From a virus, in the IMG/VR virus record IMGVR_UViG_3300028908_000003, positions 1 through 47,323 of that record: a stretch of DNA of 47,323 nucleotides, one strand, 5' to 3'. How positions within the stretch are numbered: position 1 is the stretch's first letter; each line of letters starts with the position of its first letter. Under the pieces are notes generated by a model. It did no database searches, was not told the DNA's origin, and saw nothing but the letters and a program-made list of their open reading frames with translations. Below, in pieces: positions 20,604 to 28,436 of this stretch. The position numbers were made by a program, and so were the translations under genes.

Positions 20604-20863
20604 GCGGCAAGTTCGAAAAGCTCACCATCAGGAGACTTCGGTATCTTTGCAACGAGCCGGCGGAATGCCTTCGTTGCGGGAAGATCCTTTCCCCGATCTT
20701 TGCTCCAGGCATCTATGAGCCGGCCGCTTTCGTGTGCAGGAAATGCGAATTCATGGTGATCGGAGTCCAGGCATGTTCGACATACAAGGCATCGCTGAAA
20801 AAGATACAGTCCAGAGGTTTGCAGAGGTCCTCAAGATACCAGAGGATACCTCCAGGAAAATAA
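20600..20863 (+). CDS. Zinc-ribbon protein
   Basis: An 87-residue protein with C23-L-R-C26-G and C46-R-K-C49, a two-knuckle zinc ribbon, ahead of a basic tail. The last 30 codons overlap the following gene in another frame and look less protein-like (Ser/Arg/Lys/Gln-rich). The functional part is probably residues 1-58. It overlaps the upstream ORF by ATGA. Confidence 0.65.
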   Translation: MSGKFEKLTIRRLRYLCNEPAECLRCGKILSPIFAPGIYEPAAFVCRKCEFMVIGVQACSTYKASLKKIQSRGLQRSSRYQRIPPGK

Positions 20864-21051
20864 TCTGGCTCATTGCCACTTGCTTCGAAGCCCTATCTGA
20901 AAATCTCGGGCTTGGGCTCCCAAGCATCGAGCCAAAGGTTTTCTTGGAGATCCTCTTAGACCAGATCGAAGGAAAAGAAAGACCAATTATCTTTGAGGAT
21001 CTTGATCGGTTGTTCCCAGGTCTTTCGACGATTATGAAGGAAAGGAGCTGA
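20773..21051 (+). CDS. Hypothetical protein before the structural genes
   Basis: A 92-residue helical protein (MFDIQGIAEKDTVQRFAEVL, then RKIIWLIATCFEALSENLGL). The start at 20773 has CGGAG seven bases upstream and lies inside the zinc-ribbon gene, an unusually long overlap of 91 bases for this genome. Ends ERS, two bases before the next start. No family recognised. Confidence 0.6.
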   Translation: MFDIQGIAEKDTVQRFAEVLKIPEDTSRKIIWLIATCFEALSENLGLGLPSIEPKVFLEILLDQIEGKERPIIFEDLDRLFPGLSTIMKERS

Positions 21052-21053
21052 CC

Positions 21054-21533
21054 ATGGCTTCCGGAAGATTCACGAAGGTGGGGATCGAGCGCGTGATGGA
21101 GATGGCTTTCCGAAGGACATACAACGGAGGCTCTCTTCCGACCAATTTCTATTTGGCACTCTGTACAGAGGCAGATGAACCAAACTCGCAGACAGAAAAA
21201 CTCAGCGACTTGGACGAGATTTCTGCCGGCAATGGTTACACTTCGGGCGGGATCGCAGTTGCTCCAAATTCAACAGACTTCGATGTTCTTGCCAAAGATC
21301 CCTCTTACCCTGAAGTCTACATCCAGATCGCAGACAAAACCTTCACGGCTTCAGGAGGAGAGATCCCTGCTGGAGGCCCTGCCATCCGGTATGCTGTCCT
21401 TACGGACGATAATGCAAGCGTGGCTGACAGGGAGGTTCTGGCTTTTTGGGATCTTGAATCAGATCGGGTAATCCCGGATGGGGAATACCTGAAGCTTAAG
21501 GACCTGGAGCTTAGGTGGGGGACCTTGGCATGA
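21054..21533 (+). CDS. Phage structural protein of the NFYLALCT / GNGYTSGG type
   Basis: A 159-residue protein. Landmarks: LPTNFYLALCTEADEPN near residue 29, then LDEISAGNGYTSGGIAV, an FTASGGEIP block, and IRYAVLTDDN. Several phage structural proteins share this layout, from memory, and it is typical of virion surface or tail-fibre-associated proteins. It starts three bases after the previous stop and is coupled to the next gene by ATGA. Location in the virion is inferred. Confidence 0.65.
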   Translation: MASGRFTKVGIERVMEMAFRRTYNGGSLPTNFYLALCTEADEPNSQTEKLSDLDEISAGNGYTSGGIAVAPNSTDFDVLAKDPSYPEVYIQIADKTFTASGGEIPAGGPAIRYAVLTDDNASVADREVLAFWDLESDRVIPDGEYLKLKDLELRWGTLA

Positions 21534-21988
21534 CCACCATCACGCCAAAGCCAGCAATGGCATACAACGTTCCCAACAACAGCCTCCAGTTGGAGGCTAG
21601 TGGGACATCTATGACGATAACGCCTCAACCTGCCAGGGCATTCAATGTTTGCCAAGGACAGACGGATATTACGATCTCCAATGGGAAGGAGTATTTCGCA
21701 CCGGACAATCTGGTTTACAACCTTCTCATAGCACGGAAAAGAGTGGAGTTAGGGTTCCACCAGGCTGTAAGTGATAATGAGTGGGAAGCGTTGAGAAACG
21801 CTTTCAAGGAGATTGAAGATGCCTTGGTTGAAATCTGGAGCGCCCAGGCTTCAGCAGACAAGGCGTCTTTGCAGCAAAAGGTTCAGGCTGCGAACAATTA
21901 CATCCAGGGTTTCCAGTATGAAGACTTGGTTCTTTACTTCGATAGGGCGAACGAGGATATTGTCAATTGGACTCCGCCGGTAGTTTAG
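21530..21988 (+). CDS. Hypothetical protein, probable virion component
   Basis: A 152-residue protein. The N-terminus contains two similar segments, TTITPKPAMAYNVPN and MTITPQPARAFNVCQ, an internal repeat of about 28 residues that suggests two small beta units. The C-terminal 90 residues are helical (ALRNAFKEIEDALVEIWSAQ). It is coupled to the 21054 gene by ATGA. A role beside that protein in the virion is likely by position. Confidence 0.6.
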   Translation: MTTITPKPAMAYNVPNNSLQLEASGTSMTITPQPARAFNVCQGQTDITISNGKEYFAPDNLVYNLLIARKRVELGFHQAVSDNEWEALRNAFKEIEDALVEIWSAQASADKASLQQKVQAANNYIQGFQYEDLVLYFDRANEDIVNWTPPVV

Positions 21989-21996
21989 GAGGAAAA

Positions 21997-22296
21997 ATGG
22001 AACTCAAGACGACGGGGGATTGGTATCTGATCAGGCGAGACGTGGAGGACGAGAGGACGAAAGGGGGCCTTATCCGGCCGGATACTGCAAGACGGCCGCT
22101 TCCAAGGGGGGTCGTGATCCAGGTTGGAGACGAGATTCGAAGGAAGCTAAGCAAAGGGGAGATTGAGGGCCCGCGTGTAGGGGATTATGTGTTCTTTCCT
22201 GACGCCGCAGCATGGGACGTTGAAATTGAAGGAGAGCCTTTAACCGGTGTTCATTACGGGGACATTACGGCCTGGAAAGCTCGCAAAGAAGCATGA
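21997..22296 (+). CDS. GroES-like co-chaperonin
   Basis: A 99-residue protein with the Cpn10 pattern along its length: MELKTTGDWYLIRRDVED (strand 1), TKGGLIRPDTARRPLPRG (the mobile-loop region and following strand), VVIQVGDE, then GPRVGDYVFF and the final strand DITAW. Length matches GroES (about 97). Phage co-chaperonins such as T4 gp31 replace host GroES on the GroEL ring so that the phage capsid protein fits and folds. Its place among the structural genes, six kilobases before the capsid gene, agrees with that role. The ribosome site GGAGG-AAAA-ATG fixes the start. The strand order and TKGG...PDTA motif make this a good call; the client is inferred. Confidence 0.75.
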   Translation: MELKTTGDWYLIRRDVEDERTKGGLIRPDTARRPLPRGVVIQVGDEIRRKLSKGEIEGPRVGDYVFFPDAAAWDVEIEGEPLTGVHYGDITAWKARKEA

Positions 22297-23362
22297 GCTG
22301 AAACTTCGGGCCTATGATGAGAATACCAGGAAGGACCTGATTCGTATTCTTAACTCCCTGGACCATCTACCTGTAGAGGAACAGAACATCCAGGGGTTTG
22401 AAGCTCTCCGTGCGTACTGGCCGGAAGAGGAGGAATGGATCCAGAATTGCCTATGGATTGCAACGAAGAAAAGGGGCGGAAAGCAACTGCTCAGATTCAA
22501 CTCTGTTCAGCAGGAAGTGAGCAAGGCCATCAAGAGAGTTGAGAACGAAGGTCGAGCTGTCCGCCTGATTATCCTCAAGGCCAGACAGATGGGACTTTCC
22601 ACTTACATTCAGTCCAGGTTCTTCACTGCAACCTGCCTGCATGAAGGGGTCCAGGTCTTCTCTGTAGGAAACAAGAAGAGCACCACCCAGAACCTTATGG
22701 GTATGTGCCGGCGGTTCCTTTCCAACCTGATCTTCAAGCCGCCGATGGAAGAAGAAACCAAGCTTAGCCTGGTATTCCAACATGATTCCTCCTTGAAGGT
22801 GGAGACGGCGCGAGCCGGAGAAGAGACGGGAAGGTCCGCTACTGCTCACATGGTTCATTTGTCGGAACTCGCCTTCTACCCGGACCCAGAATCGGCCATG
22901 ACTGCGGTCTTGCAGATCCAGGGAGATGGCCCAGGGACCTGGACGATTGTGGAATCCACGGCAAATGGTGCCGGGAACTACTTCCACCAGATCTGGCTTG
23001 ATGCCGAAGAAGGCAGGTCCGACTTCATCCCCCTATTCTTCCCGTGGTTCAAAGACCCAAGCTACAGGATGGAGATTCCTGATACGCAGAAGATTGTCTT
23101 TGAGAGATCCCTGGATGAAGAGGAAAAGAATCTCCGGGAAAGGTTCAACCTGGAACTGGAACAACTATTCTGGAGGAGATGGATCATCCGGAACAAATGC
23201 CACGGGTCCATTGATGTGTTCCACCAGGAATATCCATCAACTCCTGATGAAGCTTTTTTGCACTCAGGGGCTCCGGTGTTCGATATAAAAAGGCTTACCC
23301 AGTTGGAACAATACACCAGAAGGCCAAAAAGGTATGTTCTTGGGATGAAGGATAGTCCATGA
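22247..23362 (+). CDS. Terminase large subunit, ATPase half (split gene)
   Basis: A 371-residue protein holding the packaging ATPase domain. The Walker A-like motif is K111-ARQMGLST119, the Walker B region is HMVHLSELAFY at 201-211 (E207 catalytic, with S where Asp is usual) and the coupling motif is VESTANGAGNYF at 235-246. The frame ends at 23362 after DEAFLHSGAPVF, just where other large subunits pass into the nuclease domain. The nuclease is encoded separately at 23516, in the same frame, with a small ORF between. The protein would power DNA translocation into the portal. The GTG start lies in the co-chaperonin gene and has a poor ribosome site, so the exact N-terminus is uncertain. Confidence 0.85.
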   Translation: MFITGTLRPGKLAKKHELKLRAYDENTRKDLIRILNSLDHLPVEEQNIQGFEALRAYWPEEEEWIQNCLWIATKKRGGKQLLRFNSVQQEVSKAIKRVENEGRAVRLIILKARQMGLSTYIQSRFFTATCLHEGVQVFSVGNKKSTTQNLMGMCRRFLSNLIFKPPMEEETKLSLVFQHDSSLKVETARAGEETGRSATAHMVHLSELAFYPDPESAMTAVLQIQGDGPGTWTIVESTANGAGNYFHQIWLDAEEGRSDFIPLFFPWFKDPSYRMEIPDTQKIVFERSLDEEEKNLRERFNLELEQLFWRRWIIRNKCHGSIDVFHQEYPSTPDEAFLHSGAPVFDIKRLTQLEQYTRRPKRYVLGMKDSP

Positions 23363-23514
23363 GAAAGATAATCGTCCGCAGTAGAGCCAGTCTCAGGCCC
23401 AAATCCTTCAAGGAATTCTTGAAGGACATGAAGATCAAGTTGGTGGATGACCAGACGGTAAAGCTTTACCTGGAGTATATCATCCAGCATGAAGGTTTGA
23501 AGAAGTTCTTGTAA
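23359..23514 (+). CDS. 51-residue ORF between the two terminase halves
   Basis: A basic 51-residue protein beginning MRKIIVRSRASLRPKSFKEF, with a second helix VKLYLEYIIQHEGLKKFL at the end. It starts as ATGA on the ATPase stop and ends one base before the nuclease ATG, so it is coupled to both. It carries no homing-endonuclease motif and is not part of any terminase domain I know. It may help the two halves assemble, or be an unrelated insertion. Confidence 0.6.
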   Translation: MRKIIVRSRASLRPKSFKEFLKDMKIKLVDDQTVKLYLEYIIQHEGLKKFL

Positions 23515-23515
23515 G

Positions 23516-24268
23516 ATGGAAATCACGGCAATCGAGGCAGAGAATGGTCCGGTAAGAGTTTGGGAAGAACCCAAACCGAACATGGACTATGTAATCGGTG
23601 CCGATATTGCTGAAGGGAAAGTCTCAAAGGACATCCATGATCCTACCGGGAACAAGAGGGACTGGTCTGTTGCTTTCGTTTTGAAAGTGAAAGACGCTTC
23701 TATCGTCGCACAATACAAAAGCCAGGTAGATTCTGCGACTCTTGCCGTGGACCTATTCATGCTTGGGGCATGGTATAACTGGGCTCTCCTTGCTCCCGAG
23801 ACCAACTCAATGGGGATTGGCGTGGTTCACATGCTTTCCCAGGCCGGCTATCCAAACCTATATCAACCAAAGGTTGGTCCGTTCCAGGCAAACACAGGGA
23901 TGGCGGATTACCTTGGTGTTAGGGCTATGGGATGGGTGACGACAAAGGCAACCAAGCCCATCCTTGTGGCTGCGATCCATGAAGCCTTGGCGAACGGCAA
24001 CAGGATCCCGAGCGTGTCTCTCATTCGAGAACTCAAAACCATCGAATTCGACAGTAACGGGAGGATTGGAGCCCCTCAAGGAGGCCACGACGACCAGATG
24101 ATTGCCTATGGGATTGCGCTTGTGGTGCTCCAGGATTTCCTCGGTGGACGAGCTGGGAACGCAGATTTCAAACAAAACCTCCCAGATGAGGACGCTAGAA
24201 TTTGGCGATTGGTGAAGGAGGAGGATGAGAAGATGGCAGTTGAGGAGGAAGAATTTTATGGCTGGTGA
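23516..24268 (+). CDS. Terminase large subunit, nuclease half (split gene)
   Basis: A 250-residue protein with the RNase H-like nuclease domain of large terminases. Acidic motifs: YVIGADIAEG (D30), LLAPETNSMG (E95) and GGHDDQMIAYGIAL (D193, D194). This half would cut concatemeric DNA at the start and end of packaging. It begins with a few residues before the first strand (GPVRVWEEPKPNMDYV), a stretch normally reached after a linker from the ATPase. It has only a weak ribosome site, so translation probably depends on coupling to the 51-residue ORF. The C-terminus is acidic (EEDEKMAVEEEEF). Confidence 0.85.
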   Translation: MEITAIEAENGPVRVWEEPKPNMDYVIGADIAEGKVSKDIHDPTGNKRDWSVAFVLKVKDASIVAQYKSQVDSATLAVDLFMLGAWYNWALLAPETNSMGIGVVHMLSQAGYPNLYQPKVGPFQANTGMADYLGVRAMGWVTTKATKPILVAAIHEALANGNRIPSVSLIRELKTIEFDSNGRIGAPQGGHDDQMIAYGIALVVLQDFLGGRAGNADFKQNLPDEDARIWRLVKEEDEKMAVEEEEFYGW

Positions 24269-24530
24269 AGCTGTTTGGATGGTGGGAGCCCTTGTCGTTC
24301 TCAGCGTGAACGTTATCTTGACTCTGGGTGGAGCAGTCCTCCTTGTCAAATTTTACAACAAGATGGAAGAGGCAAGAGAACGAGAGCGGCGAGACCTGGT
24401 TGAGGTGCTGCGTGGTACGCCACTGGAAAGAGACGTTCAGGTGATCACGCCTGGAGAAGAGAAGCCATTGGAGGACATGACCGATGACGACCTTATTGAA
24501 GCCTTCAAGCGAGCGGAGCGACTCGGGTAA
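24258..24530 (+). CDS. Small membrane-anchored protein
   Basis: A 90-residue protein with one N-terminal membrane segment (VWMVGALVVLSVNVILTLGG AVLL region, residues 6-30) followed by a charged helix (KMEEARERERRDLVEVLRGT) and an acidic end. GGAGG lies nine bases before the ATG. It overlaps the portal gene by 47 bases. Possible minor virion or membrane protein; no family recognised. Confidence 0.6.
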   Translation: MAGEAVWMVGALVVLSVNVILTLGGAVLLVKFYNKMEEARERERRDLVEVLRGTPLERDVQVITPGEEKPLEDMTDDDLIEAFKRAERLG

Positions 24531-26511
24531 CGCTTTCATCCGCGAGGTTGTCGAGGAGAAGCGCTGGAACCGGGATATTCGTCAAAGGTTCGAGCGCCAA
24601 TGGCTTCTCAATTATGCCTTCTTCCTCGGGATTCAGCATGGCTCCTGGTCCACCCTTTTCGGGATGCCGCAGTTTTCTCCTTCCCAGGCCGGCCGGGTGA
24701 AGTATGTGGCAAACCAGATCAAGCACCGGGTTCTCAGGAGAGTTGCCCAGCTTGTTTCTCCGCCTGGCTGGCAGGTGGTCGCAAAAGATACCGACATCCA
24801 ACACGCCCTCGGCGCCAAGGTCGGTGAAGACCTTCTGAACCACCTCTATGAATCCCTTGGACTCCACAAAGAGATCACCAAGATGGTCTTCTACGGAGTC
24901 ACGATGGGAAGCGGGTTCTGCCGAATCCGTTTCGACTCATGGAAGGGACCGGCAAAGACCTTCTATTTCGACCCAGTCACCACAAGGCCCATCCCTCCTG
25001 AAACCTTGACACAGGAGCAGAGAGAAGAACTTTCCAGGCTTGGGTTTTCCAAGAGGATCGCAGAGGGGGAGATCACTGTTGAAGGCCTTTCTCCTTTCCG
25101 GGTCTACATCCCCCCTGTAGGGGAGGGAGAAGAGAGAAGCTGGGTGATGGTCGTATCTCTGGTCCCGAAGGATCGGATCTATGACGATTATGGATCCCAG
25201 ATCGGAGACATCGTCTCCAGTTCTGCCGGTGCCGGCAGGAAGGCTCTCTGGCTTCAGAACCTTTCCAAGCTTCAAGGTGCGATCGGGCCTTTTGGAGGCT
25301 GGGTCGTTGGTCCGGACGACGAAGATTTGGTATGGGTTAGGGAACTTTGGTATCGCGCCTGCGAACGCTTCCCGGAAGGTCGGTACATCGTGGAAGCCAA
25401 TGGGGTAACCATTCGGGATTCTTCCAACCCTAACCTTTCCCTAGGCTTCAATTTTCCCATCGTCCAATTCAATTACATTGACGTGGCGGAGAGAGTCTGG
25501 GGTGTTTCCATGGTCGAGGACCTCATTTGGCCCCAGAAGTCTTACAACGAGATGCACGAGATCCGCCAGGAGAACCTGAAGCTCATGGGACGCCCTCAGT
25601 GGCTGAATCCCAAGCAGTCTGGGGCAAGGATCACGAACAAGCCTGGTGGGATCATTGAATATGACCCAAGACATGGTGCGCCCCAACCAGTCAAGATTCC
25701 CACCGTGGACCAGGCTGTCGAACTCCAGGCCCAATGGTCACTGCGTGACATGCAGGACATCTCTTCTCAGCAGGACGTGACCCAGGCCAAGGTCCCGCCC
25801 AACATCCGGTCCGGCGTGGCAATCCAGTTACTCAAGGAGGGGGACCAGGAGGTGGTTTCTCCGGTCGTGAGGTCGCTTGAGAAGACCTTGAAGGATCTCG
25901 GCCAGAAGCTCCTGAAGTTCGTGGCAACTTTCTGGGACCCCGGAAAGATGATCCGGCTTTGGGGTAAGGATCAGATCCTTGACATCGAGCCCTTCCGGGA
26001 ACTGGCGATGAAGGACGCTTTCTCGGTGGTGATTCCTACAGGGTCCATGATGCCGAGATCCAAGGCAGCGCAGGCCCAATTCGCCCTGGAGGCTGCCCAG
26101 GCCGGACTCATTGACTACACCAACCCCCTCACCAGGAAGAAGGTCCTTGAGGTTCTTGAGTTAGGTAACCTTGACTCCATGCTCAAGGACGAACTCCAGG
26201 ATGTGAGGCGGGCGGAGATGGAGAACGAGATCTTCATGGTGAAGGGCCCGCAGGATGGGGCTTGGCCGGCCGTGGAGTCCTTCGACAACCACATGATTCA
26301 CAAGATGGTTCATGACCGGGCCCGGAAGACGGACATGTATGAATACTTGCCGATGGAGGCGAAGCTGGCCTTCGATGAGCATTGCAAGATCCACGACGAA
26401 GCGATCCAGCAGCAACTCCAGGCTCAGATGCAGATGGCTGAAGCAGTCAAGGGAACACCGGGAGAGAAGGGCCAGCCTTCACCTCCCAAGGACACGGGGC
26501 AAGCTGTATGA
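24484..26511 (+). CDS. Portal protein
   Basis: A 675-residue protein. Its length, place right after the terminase and content fit the portal of short-tailed phages, which forms the dodecameric ring at one capsid vertex through which DNA passes. Landmarks: N-terminal helices (RDIRQRFERQWLLNYAFFLG), ITKMVFYGVTMGSGFCRIRF, the long helix around VWGVSMVEDLIWPQKSYNEM, and the DISSQQDVTQAKVPPNIRSG region before a helical, Gln-rich C-terminus (QQQLQAQMQMAEAVKG) probably forming the barrel. Start 24484 has GGAGG about ten bases upstream. Confidence 0.85.
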   Translation: MTTLLKPSSERSDSGNAFIREVVEEKRWNRDIRQRFERQWLLNYAFFLGIQHGSWSTLFGMPQFSPSQAGRVKYVANQIKHRVLRRVAQLVSPPGWQVVAKDTDIQHALGAKVGEDLLNHLYESLGLHKEITKMVFYGVTMGSGFCRIRFDSWKGPAKTFYFDPVTTRPIPPETLTQEQREELSRLGFSKRIAEGEITVEGLSPFRVYIPPVGEGEERSWVMVVSLVPKDRIYDDYGSQIGDIVSSSAGAGRKALWLQNLSKLQGAIGPFGGWVVGPDDEDLVWVRELWYRACERFPEGRYIVEANGVTIRDSSNPNLSLGFNFPIVQFNYIDVAERVWGVSMVEDLIWPQKSYNEMHEIRQENLKLMGRPQWLNPKQSGARITNKPGGIIEYDPRHGAPQPVKIPTVDQAVELQAQWSLRDMQDISSQQDVTQAKVPPNIRSGVAIQLLKEGDQEVVSPVVRSLEKTLKDLGQKLLKFVATFWDPGKMIRLWGKDQILDIEPFRELAMKDAFSVVIPTGSMMPRSKAAQAQFALEAAQAGLIDYTNPLTRKKVLEVLELGNLDSMLKDELQDVRRAEMENEIFMVKGPQDGAWPAVESFDNHMIHKMVHDRARKTDMYEYLPMEAKLAFDEHCKIHDEAIQQQLQAQMQMAEAVKGTPGEKGQPSPPKDTGQAV

Positions 26512-26942
26512 GGACTGAAGATGGCTACGAAGAAGAAATGGATCCAGAAGGCGATCAAACACCCTGGGGCTCTTCATCGGGCTCTGGGGATCCCAGAGGG
26601 GGAGAAGATCCCTCAGAAGAAGCTTCAGGAAGCCGCGAAAAAGGGCGGGAAAGTTGGGAGGATGGCAAGGCTGGCGATCAAATTGGAGAAGATGAACAAG
26701 AAAAAGTAACCTTCCATCCTGTTACAAGAAGGTTCCTGGACAAGGTCCAGAGACTTTTTAGGGAACATGGAGTAAAGCATTATGTGGTAGGGTTTTACGA
26801 CCCTGATGCAGATAGTGACATTTGTCTGTTTGGTGGTTCTTGGGCTTGGAGAATCGGGTTCTGCCGGTCGCAGATGAGACGGTTTGAGCACGATTTCATC
26901 CATGGCTCCAAGGACGAGAAGAACCATGAGGAGGAAGAATGA
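26508..26942 (+). CDS. ORF containing a nested gene; C-terminal domain likely real
   Basis: A 144-residue frame starting as ATGA on the portal stop. Residues 1-66 are an acidic, Gly/Ser/Glu-rich low-complexity stretch encoded over the nested 62-residue gene. Residues 67-144 (TFHPVTRRFLDKVQRLFREH, then YVVGFYDPDADSDICLFGGS) look like a normal folded domain. No start codon exists between the nested gene and that domain. It is therefore made either from the full frame or by a -1 frameshift from the nested gene at 26700-26706. Function unknown; it resembles no family I can name. Confidence 0.55.
   Translation: MRTEDGYEEEMDPEGDQTPWGSSSGSGDPRGGEDPSEEASGSREKGRESWEDGKAGDQIGEDEQEKVTFHPVTRRFLDKVQRLFREHGVKHYVVGFYDPDADSDICLFGGSWAWRIGFCRSQMRRFEHDFIHGSKDEKNHEEEE
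26521..26709 (+). CDS. Small conserved phage protein, KWIQKAIKxPGALH type
   Basis: A 62-residue basic protein: KKKWIQKAIKHPGALHRALG, then IPEGEKIPQKKLQEAAKKGG and a Lys-rich end. From memory, short proteins with KWIQKAIKxPGALxxxLGVxxGxxIP are found in many phages beside virion genes. It is wholly nested in another frame of the 26508 ORF. The end, AAC-AAG-AAA-AAG-TAA, contains a slippery A-rich stretch directly before the stop; a -1 shift there would join it to the C-terminal domain of the 26508 frame. AGGA precedes the ATG. Confidence 0.75.
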   Translation: MATKKKWIQKAIKHPGALHRALGIPEGEKIPQKKLQEAAKKGGKVGRMARLAIKLEKMNKKK

Positions 26943-27526
26943 ACCAGAGGGGAACCACCAAGGCGGGGAATAAAGCTCAGGCTCCCGTCAAGGTCGAAGA
27001 GTTCCTGAAGAAAGACGATGTGGATCCTGTAGAAAGGAAGATCAGGAAACTCCAGCAGGACCAGAAAAAGGCCGTTCTTCAGGCGATTTCCAAGCTACCC
27101 ATGAAGGGAGCCGTGGAACTCAGGAGGGAGTTCGGGATTCTGATTCCTTTGAGGATCCTAGCGAAAGAGGGCTCGGAGCGCCGATGGGCTTACATGTGCA
27201 AGCGATGCGGGCACCAGGCCCTGGAGTTTATTGGGCTCCAGTTCGTCTACCAATCAGGCGAAGGCTGGGCCTTTTCGGATCAGCCACCGCTTGGGGTTCC
27301 CATTGACGAGATTCCTTGGGTCCAGGACCATCCCAAGGCCAGCCGACACGGGAAGGATCCCTTCAATATCAGGTGCCAGTTCTGCGGTGCCGAGGTGATC
27401 TTGAACCCAGACAGGACTCTTGTGCCAAAGAGAATCGTCACGATCGAGTCCATTGAGGACTACTGGAACCGGCGAGAAAAGAAAGAAAAGGATCGGAGCA
27501 AGTTCTGGAGAGGAACCCAAGGATAA
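26939..27526 (+). CDS. Zinc-ribbon protein before the scaffold
   Basis: A 195-residue protein. Residues 1-75 are charged and helical. A zinc ribbon is formed by C87-K-R-C90-GH and C146-Q-F-C149-G, with about 55 residues between including YQSGEGWAFSDQPPLGVP. The C-terminus is basic and helical (YWNRREKKEKDRSKFW). It starts as ATGA. It lies between portal and scaffold genes, so a head-assembly role is likely, but no relative is recognised. Confidence 0.65.
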   Translation: MNQRGTTKAGNKAQAPVKVEEFLKKDDVDPVERKIRKLQQDQKKAVLQAISKLPMKGAVELRREFGILIPLRILAKEGSERRWAYMCKRCGHQALEFIGLQFVYQSGEGWAFSDQPPLGVPIDEIPWVQDHPKASRHGKDPFNIRCQFCGAEVILNPDRTLVPKRIVTIESIEDYWNRREKKEKDRSKFWRGTQG

Positions 27527-27535
27527 GGAGGAACC

Positions 27536-28420
27536 ATGGATGCGAACGAACTGAACAAAGCCTTAAACCAGGCTTTTCGAAACGTGCTCAACGGCAATCC
27601 GGCCACGGAAGGGATCGAGACCCCTCAGAGCCCTCCTCAGAGCCCTCAGAAGCCCACGAACCCCTTGGCCCCCAAGGACCCCACCCCTCCACAGAACGTG
27701 GCTCCAAACCCTCCTGAACAACCTCAGACGCCCCCCAAGGAGGAAGATCCCCAGGAGATCGTGATTGATCCTTCCAAGCTGGAGAAGGCCAAGGTAAGGA
27801 TCAAGGAGGGCGAGGTCCTGAAGGAGGTTCCCATCCCTGCTCTGCTCCAGCAGGCCCAGAAGGTTAGGGAACTTGAGGAGAAGCTCAGGCTCCTGGAAGC
27901 CATGAAGGCCGTCAATCCGGCAAAGCCGCCCAAAGAAAAGGAAGAAAACAATCTTCCTCCTTTCATGGAGCAAGACGGCGATGCAGCCCTGAAGAAGGAG
28001 TTGCAGCAGCTCAAGTCAAAGCTCGAAGAGATCGAGCAGGAACGGATGATGGTCAAGATCCAGGAGTTCCAGCAGGCCAGGAAGAGCCAGGCCGAACAGG
28101 CCCTTGACTCTTACGTGATCTTCAAACAGAATCCCATCTTGAAGGACATCGCCAAGATGACCGTGGAGGGTTTCCTGGAAGCCCATCCTGACAAAGAAGT
28201 GACGGAAATCGTTGAGCATGTGGCTCAGCGGCTAACGGAGGTTGCCCGTTCACGGGAAGAAGCACTCCTGGAGCGAGCCGAACAGCGCCGCAGCCTTGGA
28301 GGCGGCCCCGCGCCAGGCCAGAAGACCACTATTCAAATTCCTTCGGAACTCAAGAAGGAAGACCTCCGAAACGACAAGGTTCGACAGGCTATCGAACAGG
28401 TCCTTCGAAGAAGGACGTAG
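27536..28420 (+). CDS. Capsid scaffolding protein
   Basis: A 294-residue protein directly before the major capsid gene. Residues 20-75 are Pro/Gln-rich (TPQSPPQSPQKPTNPLAPKD). Residues 75-270 are coiled-coil helices rich in Glu, Gln and Lys (AQKVRELEEKLRLLEAMKAV, then LKKELQQLKSKLEEIEQERM), and the basic C-terminal helix (SELKKEDLRNDKVRQAIEQV) is the usual capsid-contact end. Elongated acidic scaffolds guide capsid assembly and then leave. Strong AAGGAGG ribosome site. The call rests on composition and position. Confidence 0.75.
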   Translation: MDANELNKALNQAFRNVLNGNPATEGIETPQSPPQSPQKPTNPLAPKDPTPPQNVAPNPPEQPQTPPKEEDPQEIVIDPSKLEKAKVRIKEGEVLKEVPIPALLQQAQKVRELEEKLRLLEAMKAVNPAKPPKEKEENNLPPFMEQDGDAALKKELQQLKSKLEEIEQERMMVKIQEFQQARKSQAEQALDSYVIFKQNPILKDIAKMTVEGFLEAHPDKEVTEIVEHVAQRLTEVARSREEALLERAEQRRSLGGGPAPGQKTTIQIPSELKKEDLRNDKVRQAIEQVLRRRT

Positions 28421-28436
28421 AAAGGAGTAGTGGTCA

